Source: Curtobacterium sp. TC1 (GTDB taxonomy: Bacteria > Actinomycetota > Actinomycetes > Actinomycetales > Microbacteriaceae). Taken from it: a stretch of DNA of 64,000 nt. Below the pieces are notes generated by a model. It was not told the DNA's origin, made no database searches, and was given only the letters and a program-made list of their open reading frames with translations. The position numbers and the translations under genes are program-made. Each line of letters starts with the position of its first letter. Position 1 is the first letter of the stretch. The stretch is taken from positions 186,001 through 250,000 of the forward strand of contig NZ_CP081964.1 of NCBI RefSeq assembly GCF_019844075.1, in the 5' to 3' direction. Positions 1 to 10,312 of the stretch are shown piece after piece.

Positions 1-654
1 CAGGCGCACCGCTTCGACCACGAGACCCCGCTCGAAGAGACCATGCAGGCGTTCGCCGACATCGTGCGCCAGGGCAAGGTCCTGTACGTCGGCGTCAGCG
101 AGTGGACCGCTGAGCAGCTCCGTGCCGGCGCCGCGCTGGCGAAGGACCTCGGCTTCCAGCTCATCTCGAACCAGCCGCAGTACTCGGCGCTGTGGCGCGT
201 CATCGAGGAAGAGGTGGTGCCGACCTCGAAGGAGCTCGGCATCTCGCAGATCGTCTGGTCCCCGATCGCGCAGGGCGTGCTGACCGGCAAGTACAAGCCG
301 GGTCAGCCGCTGCCCGAGGGCTCGCGTGCCACCGACGACAAGGGCGGCGCGGACATGATCAAGCGGTTCATGCGCGACGAGGTGCTGTCCTCCGTGCAGG
401 AGCTCGAGCCGATCGCGAAGGAGCTCGACCTGTCGATGGCGCAGCTCGCCGTCGCCTGGGTGCTGCAGAACGAGAACGTCGCGAGTGCGATCATCGGGGC
501 GTCGCGTCCGGAGCAGGTGCACGACAACGCGGGTGCCGCTGGCGTCACGATCCCGACGGAGCTGCTCAGTCGGATCGACGATGCCCTCGGTTCCGTGGTC
601 GAACGCGACCCGGCGAAGACGAACGACAGCAGCCCGAAGACCCGCGAGGCCTAG
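1..654 (+). CDS. Aldo/keto reductase, C-terminal part (5' end outside window)
   Basis: The window opens inside this gene. The visible 217 codons read in frame from base 1 and end at a TAG. The family reduces aldehydes or ketones with NADPH in a cytoplasmic TIM barrel. The visible part carries a GVSEW strand, a SNQPQYS segment, the loop SPIAQGVLTGKY and a C-terminal IIGASRPEQV stretch, which is the usual NADPH-binding end of the Kv-beta/YghZ-like subgroup. The catalytic Asp, Tyr and Lys lie upstream of the window, so substrate and activity cannot be judged. The tail after the barrel is short and hydrophilic. Confidence 0.9.
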   Translation, partial: QAHRFDHETPLEETMQAFADIVRQGKVLYVGVSEWTAEQLRAGAALAKDLGFQLISNQPQYSALWRVIEEEVVPTSKELGISQIVWSPIAQGVLTGKYKPGQPLPEGSRATDDKGGADMIKRFMRDEVLSSVQELEPIAKELDLSMAQLAVAWVLQNENVASAIIGASRPEQVHDNAGAAGVTIPTELLSRIDDALGSVVERDPAKTNDSSPKTREA

Positions 655-686
655 CGCCGCCCCGGGCCAAGCCGCTCAGCCAACGG

Positions 687-714
687 AAAAGGCCCCCTGC
701 CGAAGCAGGGGGCC
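687..714 (-). terminator. Terminator of the tRNA cluster
   Basis: A perfect 10-bp GC-rich stem (691-700 with 705-714) has a four-base loop. Read on the minus strand it is followed by TTTT (690-687). It lies just downstream of tRNA-Phe and probably ends the Glu-Asp-Phe transcript. It could also stop the aldo/keto reductase transcript from the other side. Confidence 0.8.
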
Positions 715-722
715 TTCACCGG

Positions 723-795
723 TGGCTGGACACGGCATCGATCCGTGGACCTTTCGATTTTCAGTCGAACGCTCTACCAACTGAGCTATCCAGCC
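723..795 (-). tRNA. tRNA-Phe (GAA)
   Basis: The reverse complement folds into a 73-nt cloverleaf with a 7-bp acceptor stem (GGCTGGA/TCCAGCC), discriminator A and anticodon GAA inside loop CTGAAAA. CCA is not encoded. It is the last gene of a three-tRNA cluster. Confidence 0.97.
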
Positions 796-796
796 G

Positions 797-873
797 TGGC
801 GACCCTGACGGGACTTGAACCCGCGACCTCCGCCGTGACAGGGCGGCACGCTAACCAGCTGCGCTACAGGGCC
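797..873 (-). tRNA. tRNA-Asp (GTC)
   Basis: A 77-nt cloverleaf on the minus strand has acceptor GGCCCTG/CAGGGTC, discriminator G and an encoded CCA. The anticodon is GTC (loop CTGTCAC) and the T-loop GTTCAAGTC is canonical. One base separates it from tRNA-Phe. Confidence 0.97.
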
Positions 874-926
874 ATGTTGAATTGCTGTGGTGTTGCTCGG
901 TACTACTTGCTCGCTCACTCGGAGAG

Positions 927-999
927 TGACCCCAACGGGATTCGAACCCGTGCTGCCGCCGTGAAAGGGCGGTGTCCTAGGCCACTAAACGATAGGGCC
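927..999 (-). tRNA. tRNA-Glu (TTC)
   Basis: A 73-nt cloverleaf on the minus strand has anticodon TTC (loop CTTTCAC), T-loop GTTCGAATC and discriminator A, with no encoded CCA. It is the first gene of the Glu-Asp-Phe cluster. Confidence 0.97.
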
Positions 1000-1257
1000 G
1001 CAAGTGGTGCTTCGCGCTACCGATGGACAAGCATACGGATGCCCCGGGGGGTTCGCAAATCGGGCCCCGTTCCCGCGGAATCCCCGGCGTGTCGCGCCCG
1101 TCCGGCACTGGGTGTCGAGGTTGCGGTGCGAGCATCGTCGTCGGCTCCGCGCCCCTCGTCCGAGGGGCTGCGGGGCTGCGACACCTGTTGTTACTGTTGC
1201 GTCTGTTAACAGTGTTACGTGCGTGAGCCTTGCCGCGCTGTTACGAAATCGAGATAC
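1000..1257 (+). promoter_or_regulatory. Intergenic region with GTTAC repeats and a CTGTTAACAG palindrome
   Basis: This gap separates the divergent tRNA cluster from the M23 peptidase. The last 70 bases hold three copies of GTTAC (1190-1194, 1214-1218, 1240-1244) around a perfect 10-bp palindrome (1203-1212). Cell-wall hydrolase genes of actinobacteria are often controlled by MtrA, which binds GTnAC-type repeats. Assigning these repeats to MtrA is inference. A c-di-AMP riboswitch was considered, but no recognisable ydaO core was seen. Confidence 0.35.
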
Positions 1258-2535
1258 ATGTCGACCTCACCTTCGCTCTCCCTCCGCAACCGCAGCCGCC
1301 TCGTCGCCGCCGCGGTCGCCGTCGCGCTCGCGAGCAGCACCCTCGCGGTCCTCGCCCCGGCGACTTCGGCCAGCGCCGCGAGCTACCCGAGCTGGTCCGA
1401 GGTGCAGAAGGCCAAGTCCTCGACGAGTGCCCAGCAGGCGAAGGTCACCGAGATCAAGTCGCTCATCTCGTCGCTGAAGACCGAGGCCGCTGCCAAGCAG
1501 AAGGCCGCGCAGGCCGCCGGCGAGGCCTACCAGGCCGCGCAGAACAAGTACGACGAGGCGACGCTCGAGCAGAAGACGCTCCAGTCCCAGGCGGACGACG
1601 CCGAACAGACCGCCGCCCAGTCCGAGGAGCAGGCCGGCCAGCTCGCCGCGCAGCTCGGTCGGGCCAGCGCCAACGACGTGACGACCGACATCCTCACGCA
1701 CCCCTCGGACTCCGCTGACCTGCTCTACGAGCTCGGCGCCATGTCGAAGCTCAGCGAGCAGGCCGACGGCATCTACTCGCAGGCGTCGCAGGACCGCGGC
1801 ACCGCCCAGGCGCAGGCCGACAAGGCGGACAAGGCCAAGGCGGCCCTGGGTGACCTCGCCGACGCAGCCCAGTCGAAGATGCAGCAGGCCCAGGGTGCTG
1901 CCGACGCGGCGCAGACCGCCGTCGACGCCCAGAACGACAACGAGTCGCGGCTCGAGGCCCAGCTGACCGCCCTCACCACCAAGCAGCGCGGGGTCGAGGC
2001 CGACTACCGCAAGGGCGTCGCCGCCGAGAAGGCACGACAGGCGCGCATCGCCGCGGCTGCGGCCAAGGCGGCAGCGAAGGCCGCGGCGACGAGTCAGGGC
2101 GGCACCGGCGGCGGGACGGCCAACTCGGCCGGGTGGGTCCGGCCGGCCGGCGGCTTCCAGACGAGCGGCTACGGCATCCGCGTCGACCCGTACACGCACT
2201 ACACGGCACTGCACGCCGGGGTCGACCTCGCTCCCGCCTGCTACGCCCCGATCTACGCCGCCCACGACGGCACCGTGACCTTCGCGGGCAACGGCGGCGG
2301 GTACGGCAACGAGGTCATCCTGGACAACGGCGGCGGCATCTCGACGGCCTACGGGCACATCGTCGACGGCGGGATCATGGTCGCGAACGGCCAGCACGTC
2401 TCCGCCGGGCAGCAGATCGCCAAGATCGGTTCGACCGGCTGGTCGACCGGGTGCCACCTCCACTTCGAGACCCGGGTCAACGGTGCTGCCGTCGACCCGG
2501 TCCCCTTCATGGCAGCGCGGGGGATCTCGGTATGA
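1258..2535 (+). CDS. Secreted M23-family peptidoglycan endopeptidase
   Basis: Predicted zinc endopeptidase (425 residues) that cuts peptidoglycan peptide cross-bridges outside the membrane. An Arg-containing N-terminus and a long Ala/Val core ending in SASA form a signal peptide. Residues about 45-290 are a long Ala/Gln/Lys/Glu-rich coiled coil. The C-terminal LytM domain has the zinc ligands H319 and D323 (HAGVD) and the H400-L-H402 pair. The start at 1258 puts the signal peptide at the N-terminus; an upstream GTG would add 13 unlikely residues. The coiled coil probably keeps the enzyme autoinhibited until a partner such as FtsEX recruits it, as in related proteins. It lies 33 bp before a second hydrolase with a similar layout. 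Confidence 0.93.
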   Translation: MSTSPSLSLRNRSRLVAAAVAVALASSTLAVLAPATSASAASYPSWSEVQKAKSSTSAQQAKVTEIKSLISSLKTEAAAKQKAAQAAGEAYQAAQNKYDEATLEQKTLQSQADDAEQTAAQSEEQAGQLAAQLGRASANDVTTDILTHPSDSADLLYELGAMSKLSEQADGIYSQASQDRGTAQAQADKADKAKAALGDLADAAQSKMQQAQGAADAAQTAVDAQNDNESRLEAQLTALTTKQRGVEADYRKGVAAEKARQARIAAAAAKAAAKAAATSQGGTGGGTANSAGWVRPAGGFQTSGYGIRVDPYTHYTALHAGVDLAPACYAPIYAAHDGTVTFAGNGGGYGNEVILDNGGGISTAYGHIVDGGIMVANGQHVSAGQQIAKIGSTGWSTGCHLHFETRVNGAAVDPVPFMAARGISV

Positions 2536-2568
2536 GCATCAGCGCAGCCGGGATGCGTTGACCCCGCC

Positions 2569-4029
2569 ATGATCCTGTCCGCTCGCTCGTTCTCCTGCGG
2601 GATCGCCACCGTCGCCGTGCTCGGCATCGGGCTGTCGGTCGTCGTCGCGGGACCCGCCCAGGCCGCGCCGTCGGCGCCGTCCTGGGACGACGTCAAGGCC
2701 GCGAAGTCGGATGCCGCCGACGCGCAGCAGACGGTGGACGAGCTGAGCGACCGGCTGACCGCACTGCAGGACGCCGCGGACCGCGCCGGCATCGTCGAGC
2801 AGCAGGCCGGGCAGGCGTACGCCCTCGCGGCATCGCAGCAGCAGGAGGCGAAGGACACCCTCGCCGACCTGTCCGCCCAGTCGAAGCGCGCGAAGGGCAA
2901 GGCGGACGACTCCGCTGGCCAGGTGGCCGCGCTCGTGGTCGAGCTGTCCCGCACGGGCGGCGGCGACCTGTCGACGACGATGCTCACGGACGCGTCCGAC
3001 TCCGGGGACCTGCTCTACCGCGTCGGCACGATGTCGCATCTGTCCGAGCGATCGGCGACGATCCTGGCGCAGGCCCGCTCCGACCAGAAGACGGTGGACT
3101 CGCTCGCCGACCAGCAGGCCGTCGCCACGACGGCGCTGAGCAAGGCGACCGAGGCGACGAAGACCGCCTTCGCCACCGCCAACGACGTCTCGGCCGACGC
3201 CCAGGCCCGGGTGCAGAAGCAGCAGGATCAGCAGGACGAGGTCCTCCGCCAGCTCGCGTACCTCAAGGGCACGAGTGTCGCGACGGAGAGCGCCTACTGG
3301 AGTGCGCAGCAGGCCAAGGCGGCGGAGACCGCCCTGGCGGCCCAGACGAGCGGCAGCAACGGCAGCAGCACCAACAACAGCAGCGGCAGCACCACCACCA
3401 ACAACACCGGCGGCGGCAGCACCGGCGGTACGAGCCCGAGCACCGGCTCCGGTACGAGCCCGAGCACCGGCGGCGGCACGACCACCCCGTCGCGTCCGAG
3501 CACCCCGTCGAAGCCGAGCACGCCGGCCGCACCGGCACCGGCACCGGCGCCCGCGCCCGCCAAGCCGAGCACGCCCACCCCCTCGAAGCCGAGCACCCCC
3601 GCGCCCACCACCCCGGCGCCGGCCCCGAGCAGCCCCTCGAAGGCCGCCGGTGCGATCTCCTACGCCCGCGGGCAGCTTGGCAAGCCCTACGTCCTCGGCG
3701 GCGCCGGCCCGAACACCTGGGATTGCTCCGGCCTCGTCATGATGGCGTACAGCTCGCAGGGCATCGCGACCGGCGGACACAACGTCGTCTGGCAGTACAA
3801 CTACTTCGGATCGATCGGCCGTCTCGTGCCGCTCTCGCAGCGCCAGCCCGGCGACATCCTCTTTTACTCGTCGAACGGAACCGCGTCAGGCGGTTACCAC
3901 GACTCGATCTACACCGGCAACGGGATGATGGTCGAAGCGGCCCGACCGGGTGTCGGCGTGGTCGAGCGGGCGGTCTGGACGCCGAGCCAGCTCCTGCCCT
4001 ACGTCGCCCGCCCGAGCGGCTCCCTGTAG
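2569..4029 (+). CDS. Secreted NlpC/P60 cysteine peptidase (RipA-like)
   Basis: Predicted D,L-endopeptidase of 486 residues acting on peptidoglycan stem peptides. It has a signal peptide ending near AQAAPS and a coiled coil at about residues 35-260. A long Ser/Thr/Gly then Pro/Ala linker (about 261-360) contains repeated TPSKPST-like units. The C-terminal NlpC/P60 domain has catalytic C386 in DCSGLV and catalytic H444 in YHDSIYTGNG, where most relatives have HVGIY. The coiled-coil plus NlpC/P60 layout is that of actinobacterial RipA/RipC-type septal hydrolases. Co-transcription with the M23 gene 33 bp upstream is likely, giving two complementary hydrolases, probably for division. Confidence 0.92.
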   Translation: MILSARSFSCGIATVAVLGIGLSVVVAGPAQAAPSAPSWDDVKAAKSDAADAQQTVDELSDRLTALQDAADRAGIVEQQAGQAYALAASQQQEAKDTLADLSAQSKRAKGKADDSAGQVAALVVELSRTGGGDLSTTMLTDASDSGDLLYRVGTMSHLSERSATILAQARSDQKTVDSLADQQAVATTALSKATEATKTAFATANDVSADAQARVQKQQDQQDEVLRQLAYLKGTSVATESAYWSAQQAKAAETALAAQTSGSNGSSTNNSSGSTTTNNTGGGSTGGTSPSTGSGTSPSTGGGTTTPSRPSTPSKPSTPAAPAPAPAPAPAKPSTPTPSKPSTPAPTTPAPAPSSPSKAAGAISYARGQLGKPYVLGGAGPNTWDCSGLVMMAYSSQGIATGGHNVVWQYNYFGSIGRLVPLSQRQPGDILFYSSNGTASGGYHDSIYTGNGMMVEAARPGVGVVERAVWTPSQLLPYVARPSGSL

Positions 4030-4071
4030 CCCGCGCCCGGTCGTTCCCAGAACGGCTGCGGTAGCAAGTGA

Positions 4072-4116
4072 GATCGGGCGTACCTGCCCGGATCAGAGCA
4101 CCAGGTACGCCCGATC
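4072..4116. repeat. 15-bp perfect inverted repeat
   Basis: The arms 4072-4086 (GATCGGGCGTACCTG) and 4102-4116 are exact reverse complements around a 15-base spacer. A further partial copy of the right arm follows at 4120-4130. It lies 42 bases after the NlpC/P60 stop and lacks a T-tract, so it may be a protein site or an mRNA 3' stem rather than a classic terminator. Confidence 0.6.
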
Positions 4117-4166
4117 CCACCAGGTACGCCCCCCGACTCCGCCCGACAAAGCAACCCCCGACACAG

Positions 4167-4204
4167 AACGGCGCCCGCCCTCCCGATGGAGAGCGGGCGC
4201 CGTT
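4167..4204. terminator. Bidirectional terminator between NlpC/P60 and ppa
   Basis: A 12-bp perfect stem (4167-4178 with 4193-4204) sits 13 bases after the ppa stop (minus strand) and about 140 bases after the NlpC/P60 stop. It is GC-rich with two T or A bases at the edges. It can serve both convergent transcripts. Confidence 0.65.
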
Positions 4205-4217
4205 CGCGTGCGGAGCG

Positions 4218-4709
4218 TCAGTGACCAGCGGGCACGTAGGCGGCCTGGCCGGCCTGCACGATGGCCTCGGCCTCGGCGGCGTCGCCCCAGCCCTCGGCCT
4301 TGACCCACTTGTTCGGCTCGAGGTCCTTGTACCGCTCGAAGAAGTGCGCGATCTCGGCCTTCGTCTGCTCGTCGACGTCCGAGATGTCCTGGATGTGCGT
4401 CCAGCGCGGGTCCTTCGCGGGGACCACGAGGACCTTCTCATCCTTGCCGGCCTCGTCGCTCATCTTGAAGACGCCGACCGGGCGCACCTTGACGCCCACG
4501 CCGGGGAACGTCGGGAACTCGAGGAGCAGCAGCGCGTCCACGGGGTCGCCGTCGTCGGCCAGGGTCTTCTCGAAGAAGCCGTAGTCGGTCGGGTAGACGA
4601 ACGACGTGAACAGCACGCGGTCGAGGTAGACGCGACCGGTCTCGTGGTCCACCTCGTACTTGTTGCGGCTGCCCTTGGGGATCTCGACGACGACGTCGTA
4701 CGCGGCCAT
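4218..4709 (-). CDS. ppa: Inorganic pyrophosphatase (family I)
   Basis: Cytoplasmic Mg2+-dependent hydrolysis of pyrophosphate to two phosphates, which drives biosynthetic reactions forward. The 163-residue length is typical. The N-terminus has the KGSRNKYE substrate-binding motif, a YPTDYGF stretch and the family I signature [10 protein letters not shown] with its metal-binding aspartates. The ATG at 4709 is the only sensible start. It is divergent from tilS with a 64-bp gap and convergent with the NlpC/P60 gene. Confidence 0.97.
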   Translation of the reverse strand: MAAYDVVVEIPKGSRNKYEVDHETGRVYLDRVLFTSFVYPTDYGFFEKTLADDGDPVDALLLLEFPTFPGVGVKVRPVGVFKMSDEAGKDEKVLVVPAKDPRWTHIQDISDVDEQTKAEIAHFFERYKDLEPNKWVKAEGWGDAAEAEAIVQAGQAAYVPAGH

Positions 4710-4773
4710 GTCTGCACTCCTGGTGTGTCGGTGGGGCTGTCGGTGGTCCCGAGAGCGCGGCTAACGTTACCGG

Positions 4774-5793
4774 GTGAACTCTCCGCGTCCCCGGCTGGAC
4801 CCTGCCGTCGCCGAGACCCGCCTGGCGGTCCGCGACCTGCTCGCCACCGCGCTCGACGACGGCGTCGTCGCCGCGGGCGACCTCGTCCTGGTCGCGCTGA
4901 GCGGCGGACCGGACTCGCTCGCGCTCGCCGCGGCCACCGCATTCGAGGCGGGCAAGCAGGGGCTCCGAGCCGGGGCAGTCGTCGTCGACCACGCGCTCCA
5001 GGCGGGCTCCGAGGCGGTTGCGAGCCGTGCCTCCCGGCAGGCATCCGAGTTGGGACTCGACCCGGTGACGGTCCGCAGGGTCACGGTCGGCTCCGACGGT
5101 GGTCCGGAGGGCGCCGCCCGGGAGGCCCGTCACGCGTCGATCGCGGACGTCGCGTCCGTCACCGGGTCGCGTCTCGTGCTGCTGGGACACACCCTGGACG
5201 ACCAGGCGGAGACGGTGCTCCTGGGCCTGCTGCGCGGCAGCGGGCCGGACAGCCTGTCGGGCATGCTGCCGCTCGCGCGGCGGGAGCCGGGGCCGGCGTA
5301 CGGCCGCCCGCTGCTCGCGGTGCGCCGGCACACGACGCGGCAGGCCTGTGCCGCAGCCGGACTGGCGCCGTGGCACGACCCGCAGAACGACGACGGCGCC
5401 TTCGCCCGGGTGCGCGTGCGGAACGCGCTCATGCCGGTGCTCGAGCGCGAACTCGGTGCCGGGGTACCCGAAGCGCTGGCGCGGACGGCCGACCAGCTCC
5501 GAGAGGACTCGGCGGCACTCGACCACTTCGCCGAGGAGATCGCGGAGGACATCGCCGAGCACACCGAGGCCGGCATCTCGCTGTCGGTGCGGGCACTCGC
5601 GGCGAACCCGCCCGCGCTCCGGCAGCGGCTCGTGCGCCTGGCGGTCGAGAGCGAGTTCGGGGTGACGCTGTCGCGGGTGCAGACGCTCGAGGTCTGCCGG
5701 CTCGTCACCGCCTGGAGCGGGCAGGGACCGATCGACCTGCCGGGCGTCCGGGCGTCGCGATCCGGTGACCGCCTGTCGTTCAGTGCCGGTTAG
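4774..5793 (+). CDS. tilS: tRNA(Ile)-lysidine synthase
   Basis: Attaches lysine to C34 of tRNA-Ile(CAU) using ATP, changing its codon specificity from AUG to AUA. The PP-loop motif SGGPDS is at residues 43-48, and later come HTLDDQAETVLLGLLRG and a WHDPQN stretch. At 339 residues it is a short actinobacterial form with a reduced C-terminal domain. The GTG start is chosen because a TAACGT -10-like hexamer (4762-4767) ends six bases before it, suggesting a leaderless mRNA. It is followed by hpt after 9 bp. Confidence 0.93.
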   Translation: MNSPRPRLDPAVAETRLAVRDLLATALDDGVVAAGDLVLVALSGGPDSLALAAATAFEAGKQGLRAGAVVVDHALQAGSEAVASRASRQASELGLDPVTVRRVTVGSDGGPEGAAREARHASIADVASVTGSRLVLLGHTLDDQAETVLLGLLRGSGPDSLSGMLPLARREPGPAYGRPLLAVRRHTTRQACAAAGLAPWHDPQNDDGAFARVRVRNALMPVLERELGAGVPEALARTADQLREDSAALDHFAEEIAEDIAEHTEAGISLSVRALAANPPALRQRLVRLAVESEFGVTLSRVQTLEVCRLVTAWSGQGPIDLPGVRASRSGDRLSFSAG

Positions 5794-5802
5794 GCTGGAC
5801 CG

Positions 5803-6354
5803 GTGGAACTCTCCGACGTCCAGGCAGACCTGTCCGAAGTCCTCTTCACCCCCGAGCAGATCGACGACAAGCTCGCCGAACTCGCGGCGGTCGTCGACGC
5901 CGACTACGCGGGTCGCGACCCCCTGCTCGTCGGTGTCCTGAAGGGTGCCGTCATGGTGATGGCGGACTTCTCGCGCCACCTGAAGATGCAGGCGCGCATG
6001 GACTGGATGGCGGTGTCGTCGTACGGCTCCGGCACGAAGTCGTCCGGTGTGGTGCGGATCCTCAAGGACCTCGACACCGACCTGCACGGCCGCGACGTCC
6101 TCATCGTCGAGGACATCATCGACTCCGGTCTGACGCTGTCGTGGCTCAAGCAGAACCTGCAGTCCCGCGGTGCCGCGAGCGTCGAGATCGTCGCCCTGCT
6201 GCGCAAGCCCGAGGCCGCCAAGGTCGAGGTCGACGTGAAGTACGTGGGCTTCGACATCCCGGACGCGTTCGTGGTCGGCTACGGCCTGGACTACGACGAG
6301 CGCTACCGCAACCTGCGCGGCGTGGGCGTCCTGGCGCCCCACGTGTACTCGTAA
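5803..6354 (+). CDS. hpt: Hypoxanthine phosphoribosyltransferase
   Basis: Purine salvage enzyme converting hypoxanthine (and guanine) plus PRPP to the nucleotide and pyrophosphate. The 183-residue protein has the PRPP-binding loop VLIVEDIIDSGLT, with E103 and D104 as the acidic pair, and the early loop LLVGVLKGAVMVMADFSRH. The GTG start lies six bases after TAGGCT (5791-5796), which overlaps the tilS stop. A second, leaderless promoter is therefore possible. The order tilS-hpt-ftsH is conserved widely in Gram-positive bacteria. Confidence 0.96.
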   Translation: MELSDVQADLSEVLFTPEQIDDKLAELAAVVDADYAGRDPLLVGVLKGAVMVMADFSRHLKMQARMDWMAVSSYGSGTKSSGVVRILKDLDTDLHGRDVLIVEDIIDSGLTLSWLKQNLQSRGAASVEIVALLRKPEAAKVEVDVKYVGFDIPDAFVVGYGLDYDERYRNLRGVGVLAPHVYS

Positions 6355-6489
6355 CCCGTCCAGGGGGCACGTCCCTCGGGTCGAGTTCGCCCGCAGAGGA
6401 CACCCATTCTCGCCACAGAATCGCGGCCGTATGCTGACCTGCACGCAACTTCGGCAGAGAAAGGTGTCGGGCACTCGCGCCCGGATCAC

Positions 6490-8478
<1,989 letters not shown>

Positions 8479-8487
8479 GGGGCCGGC

Positions 8488-9354
8488 ATGACCGACCTGC
8501 CGACGAGACGTGCTCGTCGGCTCGACACCCGCGGCGGTCCGACACCGGACCGCACGCGGGTGTTGGGCATCCTCAACGTGACGCCGGACTCGTTCAGCGA
8601 CGGCGGGCTGCACCAGGCCTACGACGCCGCTGTGCAGCACGCGCGTGACCTCGTCGCCGCGGGTGCCGACATCATCGACGTCGGCGGGGAGTCCACGCGG
8701 CCCGGCTCCGAGCGCGTGCCGGTGCCGGTCGAGCAGGAGCGCGTCCTGCCGGTCGTGCAGCAGCTCGTCGCCGAGGGCATCCCCGTGAGCGTCGACACGA
8801 TGAACGCCTCGACCGCCGAACGGGCCGTCGAACTCGGCGCCGCGATCGTCAACGACGTGTCCGGCGGCCTGGCCGACCCGGACATGGCCCGTGTGGTCGC
8901 GTCGACCGGGGCCGGGTTCGTGGTCATGCACTGGCGTGGTCACAGCGACCGGATGTACCGGAACGCCGAGTACGTGCACGCCGTCGACGAGGTCCGGCGC
9001 GAGGTCGAGATGCGGGTCGCCGAGCTCATCGTCCTCGGCGTACGACAGGAACAGGTCGTCATCGACCCGGGCCTCGGCTTCGCCAAGCAGGGCGTGCAGA
9101 ACTGGGAGATCCTGGCCGGGTACGAACGGTTCGCCTCGATCGGCCTGCCCGTGCTCGTCGCCGCATCACGCAAGCGGTTCCTGGACGGCGTCGGGAGCCC
9201 CGAGGGCGCCCCGCCGAAGGACCGCGACCTCGCCACCGCCGCCATCAGCCTGCTCGCCGCCGAACGCGGCGCGTGGGGGGTGCGCGTGCACGACCCGGCA
9301 CCGACCCGTGCCGTGCTCGACGTCTGGGACGCCTGGAGGGCAGCTCGCTCGTGA
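8488..9354 (+). CDS. folP: Dihydropteroate synthase
   Basis: Condenses p-aminobenzoate with 6-hydroxymethyl-dihydropterin pyrophosphate to dihydropteroate in folate synthesis; it is the sulfonamide target. The 288-residue TIM barrel carries the signature LGILNVTPDSFSDGG, then DVGGESTRPGS, then SVDTMNA and the late SRKRFL segment. An N-terminal Arg-rich extension of about 25 residues precedes the barrel. Its TGA overlaps the GTG of folB. Coupled translation of folP-folB-folK is likely. Confidence 0.96.
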   Translation: MTDLPTRRARRLDTRGGPTPDRTRVLGILNVTPDSFSDGGLHQAYDAAVQHARDLVAAGADIIDVGGESTRPGSERVPVPVEQERVLPVVQQLVAEGIPVSVDTMNASTAERAVELGAAIVNDVSGGLADPDMARVVASTGAGFVVMHWRGHSDRMYRNAEYVHAVDEVRREVEMRVAELIVLGVRQEQVVIDPGLGFAKQGVQNWEILAGYERFASIGLPVLVAASRKRFLDGVGSPEGAPPKDRDLATAAISLLAAERGAWGVRVHDPAPTRAVLDVWDAWRAARS

Positions 9355-9740
9355 ACGACACCATCCGCCTCGTCGGGGTCCGCGCGCGCGGCCACCACGG
9401 GGTCTTCGACCACGAACGCGCCGACGGTCAGGACTTCGTCGTCGACGTCGCCGTGGAACTCGACGCCCGCGCCGCTTCGGGCAGCGACGACCTCGACGCC
9501 ACCGTGCACTACGGCGTGCTCGCCGAGCAGGTCGTCGCCGAGATCGAGCGCGACCCGGTCGACCTCATCGAGACCCTCGCCGAACGCATCGCGGCCGCCG
9601 TGCTCACCCACCGCGCGGCCCTGGCGACCGAGGTCACGGTGCACAAGCCGCAGGCACCCATCACCGTGCCGTTCACCGACGTCTCGATCACCATCCGGCG
9701 TGCCCGTGGGGCGACCGTGCCGGACGAGGGAGCAGCGTGA
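9351..9740 (+). CDS. folB: Dihydroneopterin aldolase
   Basis: Converts 7,8-dihydroneopterin to 6-hydroxymethyl-dihydropterin and glycolaldehyde. The 129-residue protein begins IRLVGVRARGHHGVFDHER, containing the conserved Gly-His-His-Gly region. It ends with the KPQAPITVPFTDVSITIRR strand typical of the T-fold family. The GTG start at 9351 forms a GTGA overlap with the folP stop, and its own TGA overlaps the folK GTG in the same way. Confidence 0.95.
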   Translation: MNDTIRLVGVRARGHHGVFDHERADGQDFVVDVAVELDARAASGSDDLDATVHYGVLAEQVVAEIERDPVDLIETLAERIAAAVLTHRAALATEVTVHKPQAPITVPFTDVSITIRRARGATVPDEGAA

Positions 9741-10312
9741 GCCGCGTCGTCGTCGCGCTCGGCGCCAACCTCGGCGACCGGGGGAGCACCCTCCGCGCCG
9801 CTGCCCGGGCGGTCGCCGCGCTGCCCGGCGTGCACCCGGTGGCCTCGAGCCACGAGGTCGAGTCGGTCGCCGTCACGCTGGACGGCCGCGACGACACCAA
9901 GCCGCGGTACCGCAACGCCGTCGTGGTCGTCGACACCGACCTCGAGCCGCAGGCGTTCCTCGACGCCCTGCACGGCATCGAGGACGAGCACGGCCGCACC
10001 CGCGACGTCCGCTGGGGCGACCGGACCCTCGACCTCGACGTCGTCGCCGTCGACGACCTGCGCATCGACACCGCCACGCTCACCGTGCCGCACCCCCGCG
10101 CCGCCGAGCGGGCCTTCGTGCTCGCACCGTGGCTCGACGCCGACCCCGCGGCCGTCCTGCCCGGCGTCGGCCCGGTGGCCGACCTGCTCGCCGCCGTGGG
10201 GGACGACACCGAGCGCGTCGACGAGCCGCGCCTGTTCGCGGACGTGCGCCGGGCCTCCTGGACGACCGCGGTCCCCGCGACCTCCACGGAAGGGAACGTG
10301 ACCAGCGCGTGA
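9737..10312 (+). CDS. folK: 6-hydroxymethyl-7,8-dihydropterin pyrophosphokinase
   Basis: Transfers pyrophosphate from ATP to 6-hydroxymethyl-dihydropterin, making the FolP substrate. Residues 1-20 contain ALGANLGDRGSTLR. The HPPK signature RDVRWGDRTLDLDVV and the PHPRAAERAFVLAP segment follow. Length is 191 residues with a C-terminal extension of about 25 residues. The GTG start overlaps folB, and its stop overlaps the DUF3180 gene, so four genes are translationally chained. Confidence 0.95.
   Translation: MSRVVVALGANLGDRGSTLRAAARAVAALPGVHPVASSHEVESVAVTLDGRDDTKPRYRNAVVVVDTDLEPQAFLDALHGIEDEHGRTRDVRWGDRTLDLDVVAVDDLRIDTATLTVPHPRAAERAFVLAPWLDADPAAVLPGVGPVADLLAAVGDDTERVDEPRLFADVRRASWTTAVPATSTEGNVTSA

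Noticed and set aside
1000..1257. c-di-AMP (ydaO-type) riboswitch before the M23 peptidase
   Set aside because: The location fits, but the conserved core and pseudoknot sequences of that class could not be seen.
3350..3640. CRISPR-like or tandem repeats in the NlpC/P60 gene
   Set aside because: The repeats are codons of a Ser/Thr/Gly and Pro/Ala linker in frame, without uniform spacers.
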